From Geomobilibacter sp964432205 (lineage in GTDB: Bacteria; Desulfobacterota; Desulfuromonadia; Geobacterales; DSM-12255), in assembly GCA_964432205.1 (NCBI GenBank), contig CAYSMK010000018.1, positions 1 to 64,000 of the forward strand: a DNA stretch of 64,000 nucleotides. The letters run 5' to 3'. Each line of letters begins with the position of its first letter. The stretch's first letter is position 1. The notes under the pieces were generated by a model, which saw only the letters and a list, made by a program, of their open reading frames with translations, searched no databases and was not told where the DNA came from. The position numbers were made by a program, and so were the translations under genes. Below are positions 8,825 to 15,790 of the stretch, piece after piece.

Positions 8825-10096
8825 TTACTTCTTAAGCGTCTCTTTCGCCGCCAGCGAGCAGGCAAAGGCAAGTGCCCCGCACACGGTGAGGGCCAGAAAC
8901 GCCTGACGGTACCCCTGTACCGTGAACGCGCCGCCGCTTTTGCCGTTCGCCTCGAGGATCATCCCCACGACCGGCTGGAAGACCGCGCCGCCGGCGAAGG
9001 GGAAGAGGTTCGCCGTGCCGGTGGACGTCCCCGCCATGTTCACCGGGAAGAGCTCCTTGGCCATGGTGAAGCCGATCGTCACGATGGCGCTCGTGAAGAT
9101 CCCCATGCCAAGGCAAAGCGCATAGATGGACCAGATGGGCAGGGATTCCGTCGCCACGCAGAAGATCCCGATTATCGCGAGCGAGAAGAGGCTCGACAGG
9201 ACGAGCACCGGTTTTCGCGCCAGGAACACCCTGTTGGAGAGATGGCTGAGTGCGGGGCTGCCGATGATCATGCCGACCGCGCACATCGAGAGGATGGAAC
9301 CGGTCTGGGCCTTGCTCAACCCGTAGACCTGCATCAGGTACGGGCCACCCCACAGTCCGGCGAAGGAAAAGAAGATCGCCATGCTGAAAAAGAACCATCC
9401 GGCAAGAGGCCAGAACGCCCGCGTGGAGGCCACGATGCGCATCCCTTCCACGAGCCCGACCGGTTTGGGTCGCTCCGCAAGGGCATCGTCCGGTCTGGGA
9501 AAGCCCAGGTCGGAGGGGGAGTCGCGGACCACGAACCAGACGGCGAGGCCCAGCAGGAGGGTGACGCCGCCGACCGCCGCAAAGGAGCCCCGCCAGCCGA
9601 TCCACGAACTCAGCGCTGCGAGCGGGCTGGCGGCGACCAGCGAGCCGATGCCACCCATCGCCATGAGTATGCCGGCCATCGTGGCGAAGCGGCGGGCCTC
9701 GAACCACTCGGCGAGAATCTTCATTGTCGGGACGAAGAGCATCGAAACGCCGAGTCCGACCAGGATCCGTCCGGCCACGGCCGAGGCGAGGTTGGGGGCG
9801 AGCCCCAGGAGGAGAGAACCGGCGAAGGCGATGCCGAAAAAAACGGTTATCGATCTGCGTGGCCCCCACGAATCGCTCAAGAGCCCCGCCGGCAGCTGCA
9901 TGATGGCGTAGGGGTAGAAATAGGCCGACCCCAGCAGTCCGAGCAGGGTGCCGTCCGACCGCAGGTCCCGCATCATGTCGAGCGCGACGACGGCGGGGCA
10001 CAGGCGGTGGAAGTAGACCACCACGTAGCCAAACGCCAGTATCCAGAAAATATACTGGCGGTAGCGTTCCATCTTTTCGCGCCGGTTGTCGCCCAT
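8825..10096 (-). CDS. Major facilitator superfamily (MFS) transporter
   Basis: A 423-residue inner membrane transporter with 12 predicted helices and the MFS motif near helices 2-3 (LLSDSWGPRRSITVFFGIAF, a variant of GxLaDrxGrr). The second half begins after a hydrophilic loop with RPDDALAERPKPVG. I chose the ATG at 10094-10096 (MGDNRREKMERY), which has AGGA 6 nt upstream; a longer frame to 10174 would overlap the next gene. FHRLCPAVVALDMMRDL is shared with MFS members annotated as organic anion or phosphate-ester carriers, but the substrate cannot be told from sequence. Confidence 0.85.
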   Translation of the reverse strand: MGDNRREKMERYRQYIFWILAFGYVVVYFHRLCPAVVALDMMRDLRSDGTLLGLLGSAYFYPYAIMQLPAGLLSDSWGPRRSITVFFGIAFAGSLLLGLAPNLASAVAGRILVGLGVSMLFVPTMKILAEWFEARRFATMAGILMAMGGIGSLVAASPLAALSSWIGWRGSFAAVGGVTLLLGLAVWFVVRDSPSDLGFPRPDDALAERPKPVGLVEGMRIVASTRAFWPLAGWFFFSMAIFFSFAGLWGGPYLMQVYGLSKAQTGSILSMCAVGMIIGSPALSHLSNRVFLARKPVLVLSSLFSLAIIGIFCVATESLPIWSIYALCLGMGIFTSAIVTIGFTMAKELFPVNMAGTSTGTANLFPFAGGAVFQPVVGMILEANGKSGGAFTVQGYRQAFLALTVCGALAFACSLAAKETLKK

Positions 10097-10151
10097 CTGA
10101 TTCCTATGGTGATAGGGATACTTCCAGTCCATGCTGCTTGGGGACGTATTG

Positions 10152-10592
10152 TCAGTCAGAAGGCGTCTGTACAAAATCCTTTACTGATTTCCGTGAATAA
10201 TAAATGAGAACACTTCCTTCCAGCAACAAGGGTAGCAGGAAGTAGGCGATTGTGGAGGGTGAAGGTTTAATCTCGCCTTTTGCTAATAACGTCAGTGTAT
10301 TGTAAAACAGTTCAAATAGAGACGTAGCGGCACATATCACGAGTAGTTGACGTGCCCAACCCACACGTATCCTGATTTTGATTCCTCCCGTAAGATATCC
10401 GGCGTCCCTAACTAGATGAAAAGCTGACAACCACGTGGCAGGAGCGATATCTTTGATATTGGGGGACGAAACATGGCTCAGGCCGAGAATCAGAAATAAG
10501 GTGTTTGCTATGAACCCAATTCCTCCAAGGAAAAGGCACAATGCCGCGAACAACTTGAAGAACTTGGGTGTTTCAGAGCCAATCCTGGTCAA
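10152..10592 (-). CDS. Hypothetical four-helix membrane protein
   Basis: A 146-residue protein with four hydrophobic segments (about 12-35, 50-70, 78-100, 112-132) and a short charged tail. It starts with TTG at 10590-10592, supported by AGGA 7 nt upstream; no in-frame ATG is available nearby. I recognise no family. It is the first gene of an AT-richer minus-strand block and lies 62 bp downstream of the CsgG-like lipoprotein gene; a shared transcript is possible. Confidence 0.6.
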   Translation of the reverse strand: MTRIGSETPKFFKLFAALCLFLGGIGFIANTLFLILGLSHVSSPNIKDIAPATWLSAFHLVRDAGYLTGGIKIRIRVGWARQLLVICAATSLFELFYNTLTLLAKGEIKPSPSTIAYFLLPLLLEGSVLIYYSRKSVKDFVQTPSD

Positions 10593-10654
10593 ATTTTTTC
10601 CTAACCCCTTGGCGGGAAGTTGTTATTTTTTTTGGTTTTCCCTTTTGTTACTTT

Positions 10655-11638
10655 TTACTTTTGTCTCATCTCAATGGCTAATCCCTCTGCGGTCCCCCTT
10701 GGTTGCTTTTCCGGTAACGGTAGTTCAGGACGCAGATTTTGCCCTGCCATGAATTCCCCTTCTACGACTTCCGCTGTTGAGTATCTATCCAGGACTTCCG
10801 TCACCCGAATGCGACCTGAATATTTGCCCGGTTCCTGGCCTAAAACATCGCCGGTCTTGGGGTCGATCAGAGGCTCACCCTTTTCGTAGGCTGACCACTG
10901 GGAACCAAGAGCAATCTGTCGATCTTTGCCGCCACTGATGATAAGACTGATACCTTTAACCTTGACGACTGAAGGATACCATTGCTGGTTGGCGATGACC
11001 TGGGCAATCTGCTCAAGACATTGCTCCATAACTTCCTGTGTTGCCTTGCCCAAAGGGGTCCGGTAGAAGGAATTGCCGCCGATAGCCACATCCTTGTAAG
11101 TGGCTGCGAAGTCCAGGGATCCGGCACTTGCCGTCCCTTCCATGGATTTGCTGGCGATAATTTCACTACTTTCGACATCAATCACATACAAGGTAAGCGA
11201 TACAACAGCCACGTCGCCACTGACACCCAGCCCCAGGCTGCTGGCGGCGACTCTGAGACTCCCCCCCCTTACATGGGCAAAATCGGTCACGGAACCTTTG
11301 ATAAGGTACTGCACATTTTTGAGTTTACCCTGCTGCAACTTACCCTGTTCGCGGAAATGGGGCGTACCCTGGATATCCAGTTCATTGAGTATCGCTCCAA
11401 GGTCATTGCGGGTCAAAACCGTGTAGCTATCTGTTTTGACTAGGGCATCGACCAGCATATCCCGCATGCCTTCGCTCAGTTTCCATTGGTTCGATAGTGA
11501 AGCCTTATTCTCAAAATTAAGGATGGCCACACGCGGTTTTACGTATTTGTATTGATCAGGCCTAACGAAGCTGTTTGGAGCACAGGCGGTCAGGAACATT
11601 AACAGGAGTACGCAAGCTATACGAAGTAATAAAGTCAT
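10655..11638 (-). CDS. CsgG/HfaB-family lipoprotein
   Basis: A 327-residue lipoprotein. The ATG at 11636-11638 with AAGGA upstream gives a clean signal (MTLLLRIACVLLLMFLTAC) with lipobox LTAC and lipidated Cys19; the longer open frame is not used. Residues about 35-230 match the CsgG fold: VAILNFENKA near the start, SEGMRDMLVDALVKTDSYTVLTR, YLIKGSVTDF and VVSLTLYVIDVESSEI. CsgG proteins form outer-membrane secretion pores or sit beneath surface assemblies. No curli gene is nearby, and the extra C-terminal 100 residues (after NQQWYPSVVKVKG) have the short beta-rich look of a flagellar FlgT-like or accessory domain, so the role remains open. Confidence 0.75.
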   Translation of the reverse strand: MTLLLRIACVLLLMFLTACAPNSFVRPDQYKYVKPRVAILNFENKASLSNQWKLSEGMRDMLVDALVKTDSYTVLTRNDLGAILNELDIQGTPHFREQGKLQQGKLKNVQYLIKGSVTDFAHVRGGSLRVAASSLGLGVSGDVAVVSLTLYVIDVESSEIIASKSMEGTASAGSLDFAATYKDVAIGGNSFYRTPLGKATQEVMEQCLEQIAQVIANQQWYPSVVKVKGISLIISGGKDRQIALGSQWSAYEKGEPLIDPKTGDVLGQEPGKYSGRIRVTEVLDRYSTAEVVEGEFMAGQNLRPELPLPEKQPRGTAEGLAIEMRQK

Positions 11639-11700
11639 AACAAGTTCCTTCTCTGTGAAGACTTGACAGTACGTTAGCAGTTCTAAAGCCGTTCCCTTGT

Positions 11701-11753
11701 GAGAGCACACCAGCGGCGGTTTTTAGCCGACCGGTGCTGCGCTTAGTTATGCC
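11701..11753. repeat. Possible attC-like stem-loop (site 1)
   Basis: Read on the plus strand, AGCGGCGGTTTTTAGCCG is followed by ACCGGTGCTGCGCTTAGTTATGCC. It ends with GTTATGC, the same terminal box as the sites at 14982-15034 and (as GTTATCT) 15509-15566, and shares their GCGGTT centre. The stop codon of the antitoxin gene is inside GCATAAC. The left half is poorly symmetric, so an integron recombination site is only a possibility. Confidence 0.3.
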
Positions 11754-12028
11754 AACTCTACTTTGAGGCTTTTGCCGAGGGCAAGGGCCGCTCTTTCGAG
11801 GGTTTGGAGGGTGACAGAAACATTGGCGGGATCAAGGAGTCTGTCCAATGCCGTGCGGCTGGTGTGCATCTTTTCGGCCATAGCGGTTTTTGAAAGGTTT
11901 GCTTGTTTCATTTCCTGTTCTATCTGGAATGCAATAACCCTTTTGATTGCTGCTGCTTCAGCCTCTGCACGCAGATCTTCTTCTTCAAGAAAATCGTCAA
12001 AGTTTGATCCTAAATGTTCGTTTTTCAT
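11747..12028 (-). CDS. higA: HTH antitoxin of a HigBA-type module
   Basis: A 93-residue protein with an acidic N-terminal helix (DDFLEEEDLRAEAEAAA) and a C-terminal Xre-like HTH (about 43-90; LSKTAMAEKMHTSRTALDRLLDP) typical of antitoxins that pair with Gp49/HigB-type toxins. Its ATG overlaps the toxin stop by 4 bp (ATGA, 12025-12028), so the two are translationally coupled with the toxin gene first, the usual HigBA order. It should neutralise the toxin and repress the operon through the palindrome at 12394-12409. Confidence 0.85.
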   Translation of the reverse strand: MKNEHLGSNFDDFLEEEDLRAEAEAAAIKRVIAFQIEQEMKQANLSKTAMAEKMHTSRTALDRLLDPANVSVTLQTLERAALALGKSLKVELA

Positions 12029-12381
12029 TTTGCGCCTCTCTTGTAGGTGCTAAGGCGGCTCAATGCCGTCTTGAGATCGTTTTGTGGTGTTTTCTGTGAT
12101 TTCTTTATAAATCCATGCAGTAAAATCATGTACTCGCCGTCAACCGTAAAGAAGACCCGTGTAATACCGTCTGTCAATCTCGTCCGTACTTCCCATAAGT
12201 CCTTGTCGATCTTTTTGATGAGCGGCATTCCCAAAGGCCAGCCAAGTTGGGTGGTCTTGATATCTTCGCCGATTTGGCGTTTGTCATCACGATACAAATC
12301 CTTCAGCCATTCTCTGACCGGCTCATTCCCGGCTTCTGATCGATAAAATACGACTTTTAGAATAAAAGCAATATCGGTCAT
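12025..12381 (-). CDS. higB: RelE/HigB-type (Gp49-like) toxin
   Basis: A 118-residue toxin of the phage-derived Gp49-like/HigB group, related to RelE mRNA interferases. Diagnostic parts: NEPVREWLKDL near the start, GWPLGMPLIKKIDKDLWEVRTRLTDGITRVFFTV in the core, and LLHGFIKKSQKTP, which carries the conserved Lys/Thr/Pro end of the active-site strand. It is expected to cleave mRNA on the ribosome. The length matches the family. The promoter and operator lie directly upstream (12391-12418). The module sits inside the accessory island, where it could stabilise neighbouring DNA. Confidence 0.87.
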   Translation of the reverse strand: MTDIAFILKVVFYRSEAGNEPVREWLKDLYRDDKRQIGEDIKTTQLGWPLGMPLIKKIDKDLWEVRTRLTDGITRVFFTVDGEYMILLHGFIKKSQKTPQNDLKTALSRLSTYKRGAK

Positions 12382-12390
12382 TTGTAGTCT

Positions 12391-12418
12391 ATTGTACCAA
12401 TATTGGTACGCACGTCAA
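12391..12418 (-). promoter_or_regulatory. higBA promoter with 16-bp palindromic operator
   Basis: On the minus strand, TTGACG (12418-12413) and TACAAT (12396-12391) are separated by 16 nt. The spacer carries a perfect 16-bp palindrome GTACCAATATTGGTAC (12394-12409), placed so that a bound antitoxin would cover the -10 box. The toxin ATG follows 10 nt after the -10 box. Confidence 0.75.
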
Positions 12419-12502
12419 TTCTTGTTTTCATGGCCCCTCAAACTCCCCTCATATTGACAATAATCAGCAATGAGAGGAGTGCGACCAAAAAAGCCTCTCC
12501 TT

Positions 12503-13573
12503 TTATTTGTCCAACGGCTTGCCGGGGTGTGCGGCTTGACTGCACCACCCGCTGTGTACGCCCGGCATGGGCGTGAACTTATGGGGGGGGGCACTGGGGT
12601 CAAGCCTGTGGGGGCACTGGGCACTGGGGTCAAGCCTGCAAATCTGCAATTTCACGGATAACTCATCAATTTTACGAGCTAGCACATTGTCTGTCCCCGC
12701 TCTTTCCGCGATTCTTCTTGCTGCAGAGCTGAGCGTCGAGGCATCCCGGCCTGTCAATGCGGCAAGTCTCTCCAAGCTGCAGCCACGAATCTTGAGGGCG
12801 AGTAGCGCCGCCACTCCGCGCGCCTCTGCAGCCAGTCGTCCTCCCGAAACAATACGTCCTTCCTCAATCCCATAACCATCACACACTGCAGCAACCACCC
12901 CTTGAATCGAAACCGACAGCTTCTCCTTGGCATCTGCCTTTGCCAATGCATGCTCCACGAACCAGTCGCCACCGACGCAACGGCTGTCGGCCATGCCCTG
13001 GCCGTGGAATTCAGGCCTGTGGCCCTCCGATATCCCCTCAGCAATGAAGGCCGCGAATCCCTGCCTGGCCTTACCAACTTTCCCGCCAAACTGGCCGAGT
13101 GTGTAATCCGTGGTGAGCCAGGGAAGAATCTCTTTGCCGAGGAACGCACGGTGACTGCTCCAGCGATACTCCTCCGGTTCCGGTACCAGCCCGACTCGCA
13201 CCGGATTGAGGTGAATGTATCGAACGAGTTGCAGAAGGTACTCGTCACTATCAATCAAAAACGCCTTGTGTCTGCCTTGAAACAGGTGGCCCGTGCGCCC
13301 CTTTCGCCAGTTGATCCATCTCGTGTATCGGAAAGAGACATTTTGCATGATCTTGGAAAGCGGCACTTCAGCTATCTGTACAGCGAGGTGGACATGATTT
13401 GTCATCAGGCAGAAGGCATGGATGCGATGGCCGTATCTTTCGACCCCTTCCTGCAAAAGAAGGTAAAAGCGGTACCTGTCGTCATCGTCGAAAAAGACCG
13501 GATCTCCGGCATTCCCGCGCAGGATCGCGTGGTAGAAACCTCCTGGGATATGCAAGCGCTGTTTCCGTGACAT
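12503..13573 (-). CDS. REP-associated tyrosine (Y1) transposase, RAYT/TnpA_REP
   Basis: A 356-residue transposase of the IS200/IS605-like Y1 HUH group that acts on REP sequences. The HUH motif is in CLMTNHVHLAVQ, followed by the LFQGRHKAF region and the catalytic tyrosine in VRYIHLNPVRVGLV. Residues about 200-305 form a DnaA domain IV-like helical region (EEGRIVSGGRLAAEARGVAALLAL), common in RAYTs of Geobacter-like genomes. The last roughly 45 residues, after KLQ, are translated from the element's own REP repeats (RLDPSA occurs twice), so the tail is not a conserved domain. It should cut and rejoin single-stranded REP hairpins. No strong ribosome site is visible before the ATG at 13571-13573. 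Confidence 0.88.
   Translation of the reverse strand: MSRKQRLHIPGGFYHAILRGNAGDPVFFDDDDRYRFYLLLQEGVERYGHRIHAFCLMTNHVHLAVQIAEVPLSKIMQNVSFRYTRWINWRKGRTGHLFQGRHKAFLIDSDEYLLQLVRYIHLNPVRVGLVPEPEEYRWSSHRAFLGKEILPWLTTDYTLGQFGGKVGKARQGFAAFIAEGISEGHRPEFHGQGMADSRCVGGDWFVEHALAKADAKEKLSVSIQGVVAAVCDGYGIEEGRIVSGGRLAAEARGVAALLALKIRGCSLERLAALTGRDASTLSSAARRIAERAGTDNVLARKIDELSVKLQICRLDPSAQCPHRLDPSAPPHKFTPMPGVHSGWCSQAAHPGKPLDK
12591..12649 (+). repeat. Left REP pair of the RAYT element
   Basis: GCACTGGGGTCAAGCCTG occurs at 12591-12608 and again at 12621-12638, 30 bp apart. The second copy continues into CAAATCTGCAA, forming the 24-bp inverted repeat with the right side. Both copies are translated in the transposase tail. 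Confidence 0.8.
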
Positions 13574-13593
13574 CAGATACTTATATCACCAAT

Positions 13594-13645
13594 TTGCAGT
13601 TTTGCAGGCTTGACCCCATGTCCTCCAGGCTTGACCCCATGTCCT
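13594..13645 (+). repeat. Right REP pair of the RAYT element
   Basis: CAGGCTTGACCCCATGTCCT occurs at 13605-13624 and 13626-13645, a 21-bp tandem. The preceding TTGCAGTTTTG completes the inverted repeat with 12626-12649. Confidence 0.8.
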
Positions 13646-13681
13646 CATGTGCTTTTATTCGTACCGCCAATTCGGTTTCTA

Positions 13682-14305
13682 CTACTTGATCAGAGCTTTT
13701 ACGACGTGAGCCAAGCTTGGATAAAACGCTTCAAGTATGGTCGTTGCTATCGGTGAAACTGTCAACTCACTGATTCGCTTGATTTTTAGATCAGGGACGG
13801 GACAACTGAAGATTGGCTCCTTGGGCGGCATAACATCCATCAGGAACTTTGCATTTATGACCTGGCCTGGGTTGATGTGGTCTGCTTTTATTAGGCACGT
13901 TTCGCCGTCTTCACGTACAATTTCCCAAAGTGAATCGTATCCATCTGGAATATCTTCGATGTACGCTGGGATTATATATGTTGCATCCCTTGAGGTAATT
14001 TTTATCGGAGGATTTTTTATTGCAGAATTCCCGCTATTTATAATATCGACTTCCAGAAAAACTAATTCGTCAATGATGTCCTGTTTGTATTTGATTTCGA
14101 GCTTGTCAGCTTCCTTGAATAGTTTTTTGTTCAAGAGAGGGGTAATACGCATACGGTAAGAGAGTTCAGAGGTACGCATGGATCTTTTTGCTAAATAAGC
14201 AGAAATAAACCAGGTAGCTACACCGACTACAATTGTAGCCGCCGCGCCGATAATGCCAATTATGTCAGACTGTGAGAGTTGAACTCCTTGACTTACTGTT
14301 GCCAT
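13682..14305 (-). CDS. Hypothetical single-pass membrane protein
   Basis: A 207-residue protein. Residues about 15-37 (IGIIGAAATIVVGVATWFISAY) form one membrane helix, followed by a basic stretch (LAKRSMRTSELSYRMR) that predicts a cytoplasmic C-terminal domain. That domain is beta-rich (LEVDIINSGNSAIKNPPIKI, FLMDVMPPKEPIF) and ends in a hydrophobic helix. The ribosome site GGAGGAAT is close to the ATG. No family recognised. Similar N-anchored proteins of unknown role follow at 14547 and 15712, which makes this run of genes distinctive. The 108-bp gap to the RAYT holds only REPs. Confidence 0.65.
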   Translation of the reverse strand: MATVSQGVQLSQSDIIGIIGAAATIVVGVATWFISAYLAKRSMRTSELSYRMRITPLLNKKLFKEADKLEIKYKQDIIDELVFLEVDIINSGNSAIKNPPIKITSRDATYIIPAYIEDIPDGYDSLWEIVREDGETCLIKADHINPGQVINAKFLMDVMPPKEPIFSCPVPDLKIKRISELTVSPIATTILEAFYPSLAHVVKALIK

Positions 14306-14430
14306 CTATTCCTCCGTTGGGGATGTTACAAACCTGCGCTCAAGAGCTTCAAAAAACCGTATTGAATATGCAACGTGCGTGTAAATAAGCAGGCTTTCGT
14401 CGTAATTAAGGATTTTGTTGTCATGAGCAA

Positions 14431-14557
14431 CAAGAACGAGAGGGGTCAACAAGAACGAGAGGGGTCAAAGCTCAACATTCAACAGGTTCCCGATCTGTTC
14501 CCGCACCTGCTCATTCTCGATTTGTCAATTGTTGAGCTCTGACCCCCTAGTCTTTCC
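14431..14557. repeat. 108-bp island repeat, copy 1, with 19-bp tandem duplication
   Basis: 14450-14557 is identical over 108 bp to 15683-15790. The first 19 bp (CAAGAACGAGAGGGGTCAA) are also duplicated in tandem at 14431-14449. Inside is an imperfect 17-bp inverted repeat: GGGGTCAAAGCTCAACA (14461-14477) and TGTTGAGCTCTGACCCC (14530-14546). The GGGGTCA ends are the same as those of the RAYT-flanking REPs. The stop codon of the gene at 14547 lies in this copy. The rest of the 14306-14546 gap shows nothing else. Confidence 0.85.
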
Positions 14558-14960
14558 TGTTCACTTTGTCACCGAAACGTATTATTGACTTCCTGGAAGC
14601 TTCGTCGTTGCCTTCCTGCTGGGCTTGAAGATACGATGTGAAATATTCATTAATGATAGGCTGCATCCTTCTTGGCATATCTACTTGGTTCTTTTTCCCG
14701 AAGTCATCGATCATGCGGAAATACTTTTCAAATTGCGTGGCTTTCATCTCATAGAGTCGTCTTCTCTTTTCAAGGTCTAGGTTGTGACTGTGTTCAGTTG
14801 ATGCCTTCAACGTGACAAGTTCTCGCTCGTGACGCTTCTTGTTGAAATAGACAAATCCTCCCCAAAGAATGTTGACCAATCCAAAAGCCCACGCAAAGTA
14901 ATCCGGCCTAGCCTTGATCGCTTCGTAAACCAGTTCAAGCACGTTATTTTCTCCATTCAT
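14547..14960 (-). CDS. Hypothetical N-anchored membrane protein, probably 3'-truncated
   Basis: A protein of about 137 residues if it starts at ATG 14958-14960 (MNGENNV); a GTG at 14978 would add six residues. One membrane helix lies at about residues 23-43 (AWAFGLVNILWGGFVYFN), then a long charged helical region (KKRHERELVTLKAS to FEKYFRMIDDF), suggesting a cytoplasmic coiled domain. The stop codon is supplied by the 108-bp repeat (VNRKD then TAG), so the original C-terminus may have been lost when the repeat arrived. No family is assigned. Confidence 0.6.
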   Translation of the reverse strand: MNGENNVLELVYEAIKARPDYFAWAFGLVNILWGGFVYFNKKRHERELVTLKASTEHSHNLDLEKRRRLYEMKATQFEKYFRMIDDFGKKNQVDMPRRMQPIINEYFTSYLQAQQEGNDEASRKSIIRFGDKVNRKD

Positions 14961-14981
14961 TCTTCGATGCCGTCTCACATC

Positions 14982-15034
14982 TGCAACCTAAAAGCGCGAA
15001 GCGGTTTTCAGGGCGGATAAGGAGATTGTTATGC
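14982..15034. repeat. Possible attC-like stem-loop (site 3)
   Basis: Plus strand: TGCAACC at the left, AGCGGTTTTCAGGGCGGAT in the centre, GTTATGC at the right end. The GIY-YIG gene's stop codon lies in the right box (GCATAAC on the minus strand). It shares its centre and right end with the sites at 11701 and 15509. Base pairing of the outer arms is weak. Confidence 0.3.
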
Positions 15035-15490
15035 GTTTTCACGATTCCAATCTGCCTCAGGGTGGCACGATATAAGTTCTTCTTCAGCCCAATTTCGGAG
15101 CGATTCAGGCTCGATGGACACCCAGGATATCTTTACAGAGCCGCCAGACTGAACGTGCTGAATGATATTATCTAGTTTTGCGCCTGTATCAGCATGTTTC
15201 TTGAATAAATGATTTCTTATTCTCTGCCTTGCTAATTTTTGCGTTGTCTTACCGATATACCGAAGCCGATAATCCTCGCTATCTTTCTCAGCGGTAAACA
15301 ACATATAGACATTTGCCTTTCCTGACACTTTTGCCAACATTTTTTCGTTTCCTTCAGCCAACTTATCTCCATTCCAAGGCGAGACATATTCAGTAGAGTA
15401 AATAACTGGTTGCTGATTTCCCTTGGAGGTCAAAAACTGATCTATTGATATTAAAAAGCTATCTAACTTGTCCTTATGTTCAAATTTCAT
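15029..15490 (-). CDS. GIY-YIG nuclease domain protein
   Basis: A 153-residue protein. The GIY-YIG fold starts at about residue 60: NVYMLFTAEK gives the GIY-like strand, RLRYIGKTTQKLARQRIRNHL carries the YIG strand and the catalytic Arg region, and EEELISCHPEADWNREN carries the conserved Glu and Asn near the end. The first 55 residues are unassigned and could be a target-binding segment. Stand-alone proteins of this type are common in mobile DNA and defence islands. The gene is flanked on both sides by attC-like hairpins, as one would expect for a captured module. Function unproven. Confidence 0.7.
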   Translation of the reverse strand: MKFEHKDKLDSFLISIDQFLTSKGNQQPVIYSTEYVSPWNGDKLAEGNEKMLAKVSGKANVYMLFTAEKDSEDYRLRYIGKTTQKLARQRIRNHLFKKHADTGAKLDNIIQHVQSGGSVKISWVSIEPESLRNWAEEELISCHPEADWNRENA

Positions 15491-15508
15491 TTTTCACCTT
15501 GTATTTGT

Positions 15509-15566
15509 GCATAACGGGGTCGGAGATCACCGGCGGTTGTAGGCCGGTGTATTTACCTGGTTATCT
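15509..15566. repeat. Possible attC-like stem-loop (site 2)
   Basis: The best of three similar sites: GCATAAC at 15509-15515, inner perfect stem CACCGGC / GCCGGTG around TGTAG, and GTTATCT at 15560-15566. Overall it is an imperfect 58-bp palindrome with the size and box layout of an attC site. No integrase gene is visible in the window. Confidence 0.4.
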
Positions 15567-15682
15567 CTTTCTTTTGTTTTTTAAGTATGGGGGACGCCGA
15601 AACGTCCCCCATAGGTGGTACTCAAAGTAGAGTGATTAATTTGGTGATAGCCACTATTGCAAACGTGACCGCATATACAAGG

Positions 15683-15790
15683 CAAGAACGAGAGGGGTCA
15701 AAGCTCAACATTCAACAGGTTCCCGATCTGTTCCCGCACCTGCTCATTCTCGATTTGTCAATTGTTGAGCTCTGACCCCCTAGTCTTTCC
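15683..15790. repeat. 108-bp island repeat, copy 2
   Basis: Identical to 14450-14557. Inverted arms are at 15694-15710 and 15763-15779 (16 of 17 positions pair). On the minus strand one frame inside the repeat reads QIENEQVREQIGNLLNVEL then a stop, which looks like a protein tail, so the repeat might derive from the 3' end of an old gene. The gap 15567-15682 upstream shows no gene. Confidence 0.85.

Larger units (their letters stand above)
12591..13645 (-). mobile_element. RAYT transposase with flanking inverted REPs
   Basis: The transposase gene lies between paired copies of GGGGTCAAGCCTG (left, two copies) and CAGGCTTGACCCC (right, two copies). The inner copies extend to a 24-bp inverted repeat with one mismatch (12626-12649 and 13594-13617). 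This is the arrangement expected for a RAYT bracketed by its REPs. The gap 12382-12502 before it holds the higBA promoter and nothing else obvious. Confidence 0.7.

Noticed and set aside
8832..10001. 389-codon alternative minus-strand frame over the MFS gene
   Set aside because: Arg/Gly/Pro-rich shadow frame; the other frame has clear membrane helices and the MFS loop motif.
10593..10654. Fourth attC-like site after the CsgG-like gene
   Set aside because: CCTAAC and GTTATT are only about 27 bp apart with no usable stem, so it does not fit the other three sites.
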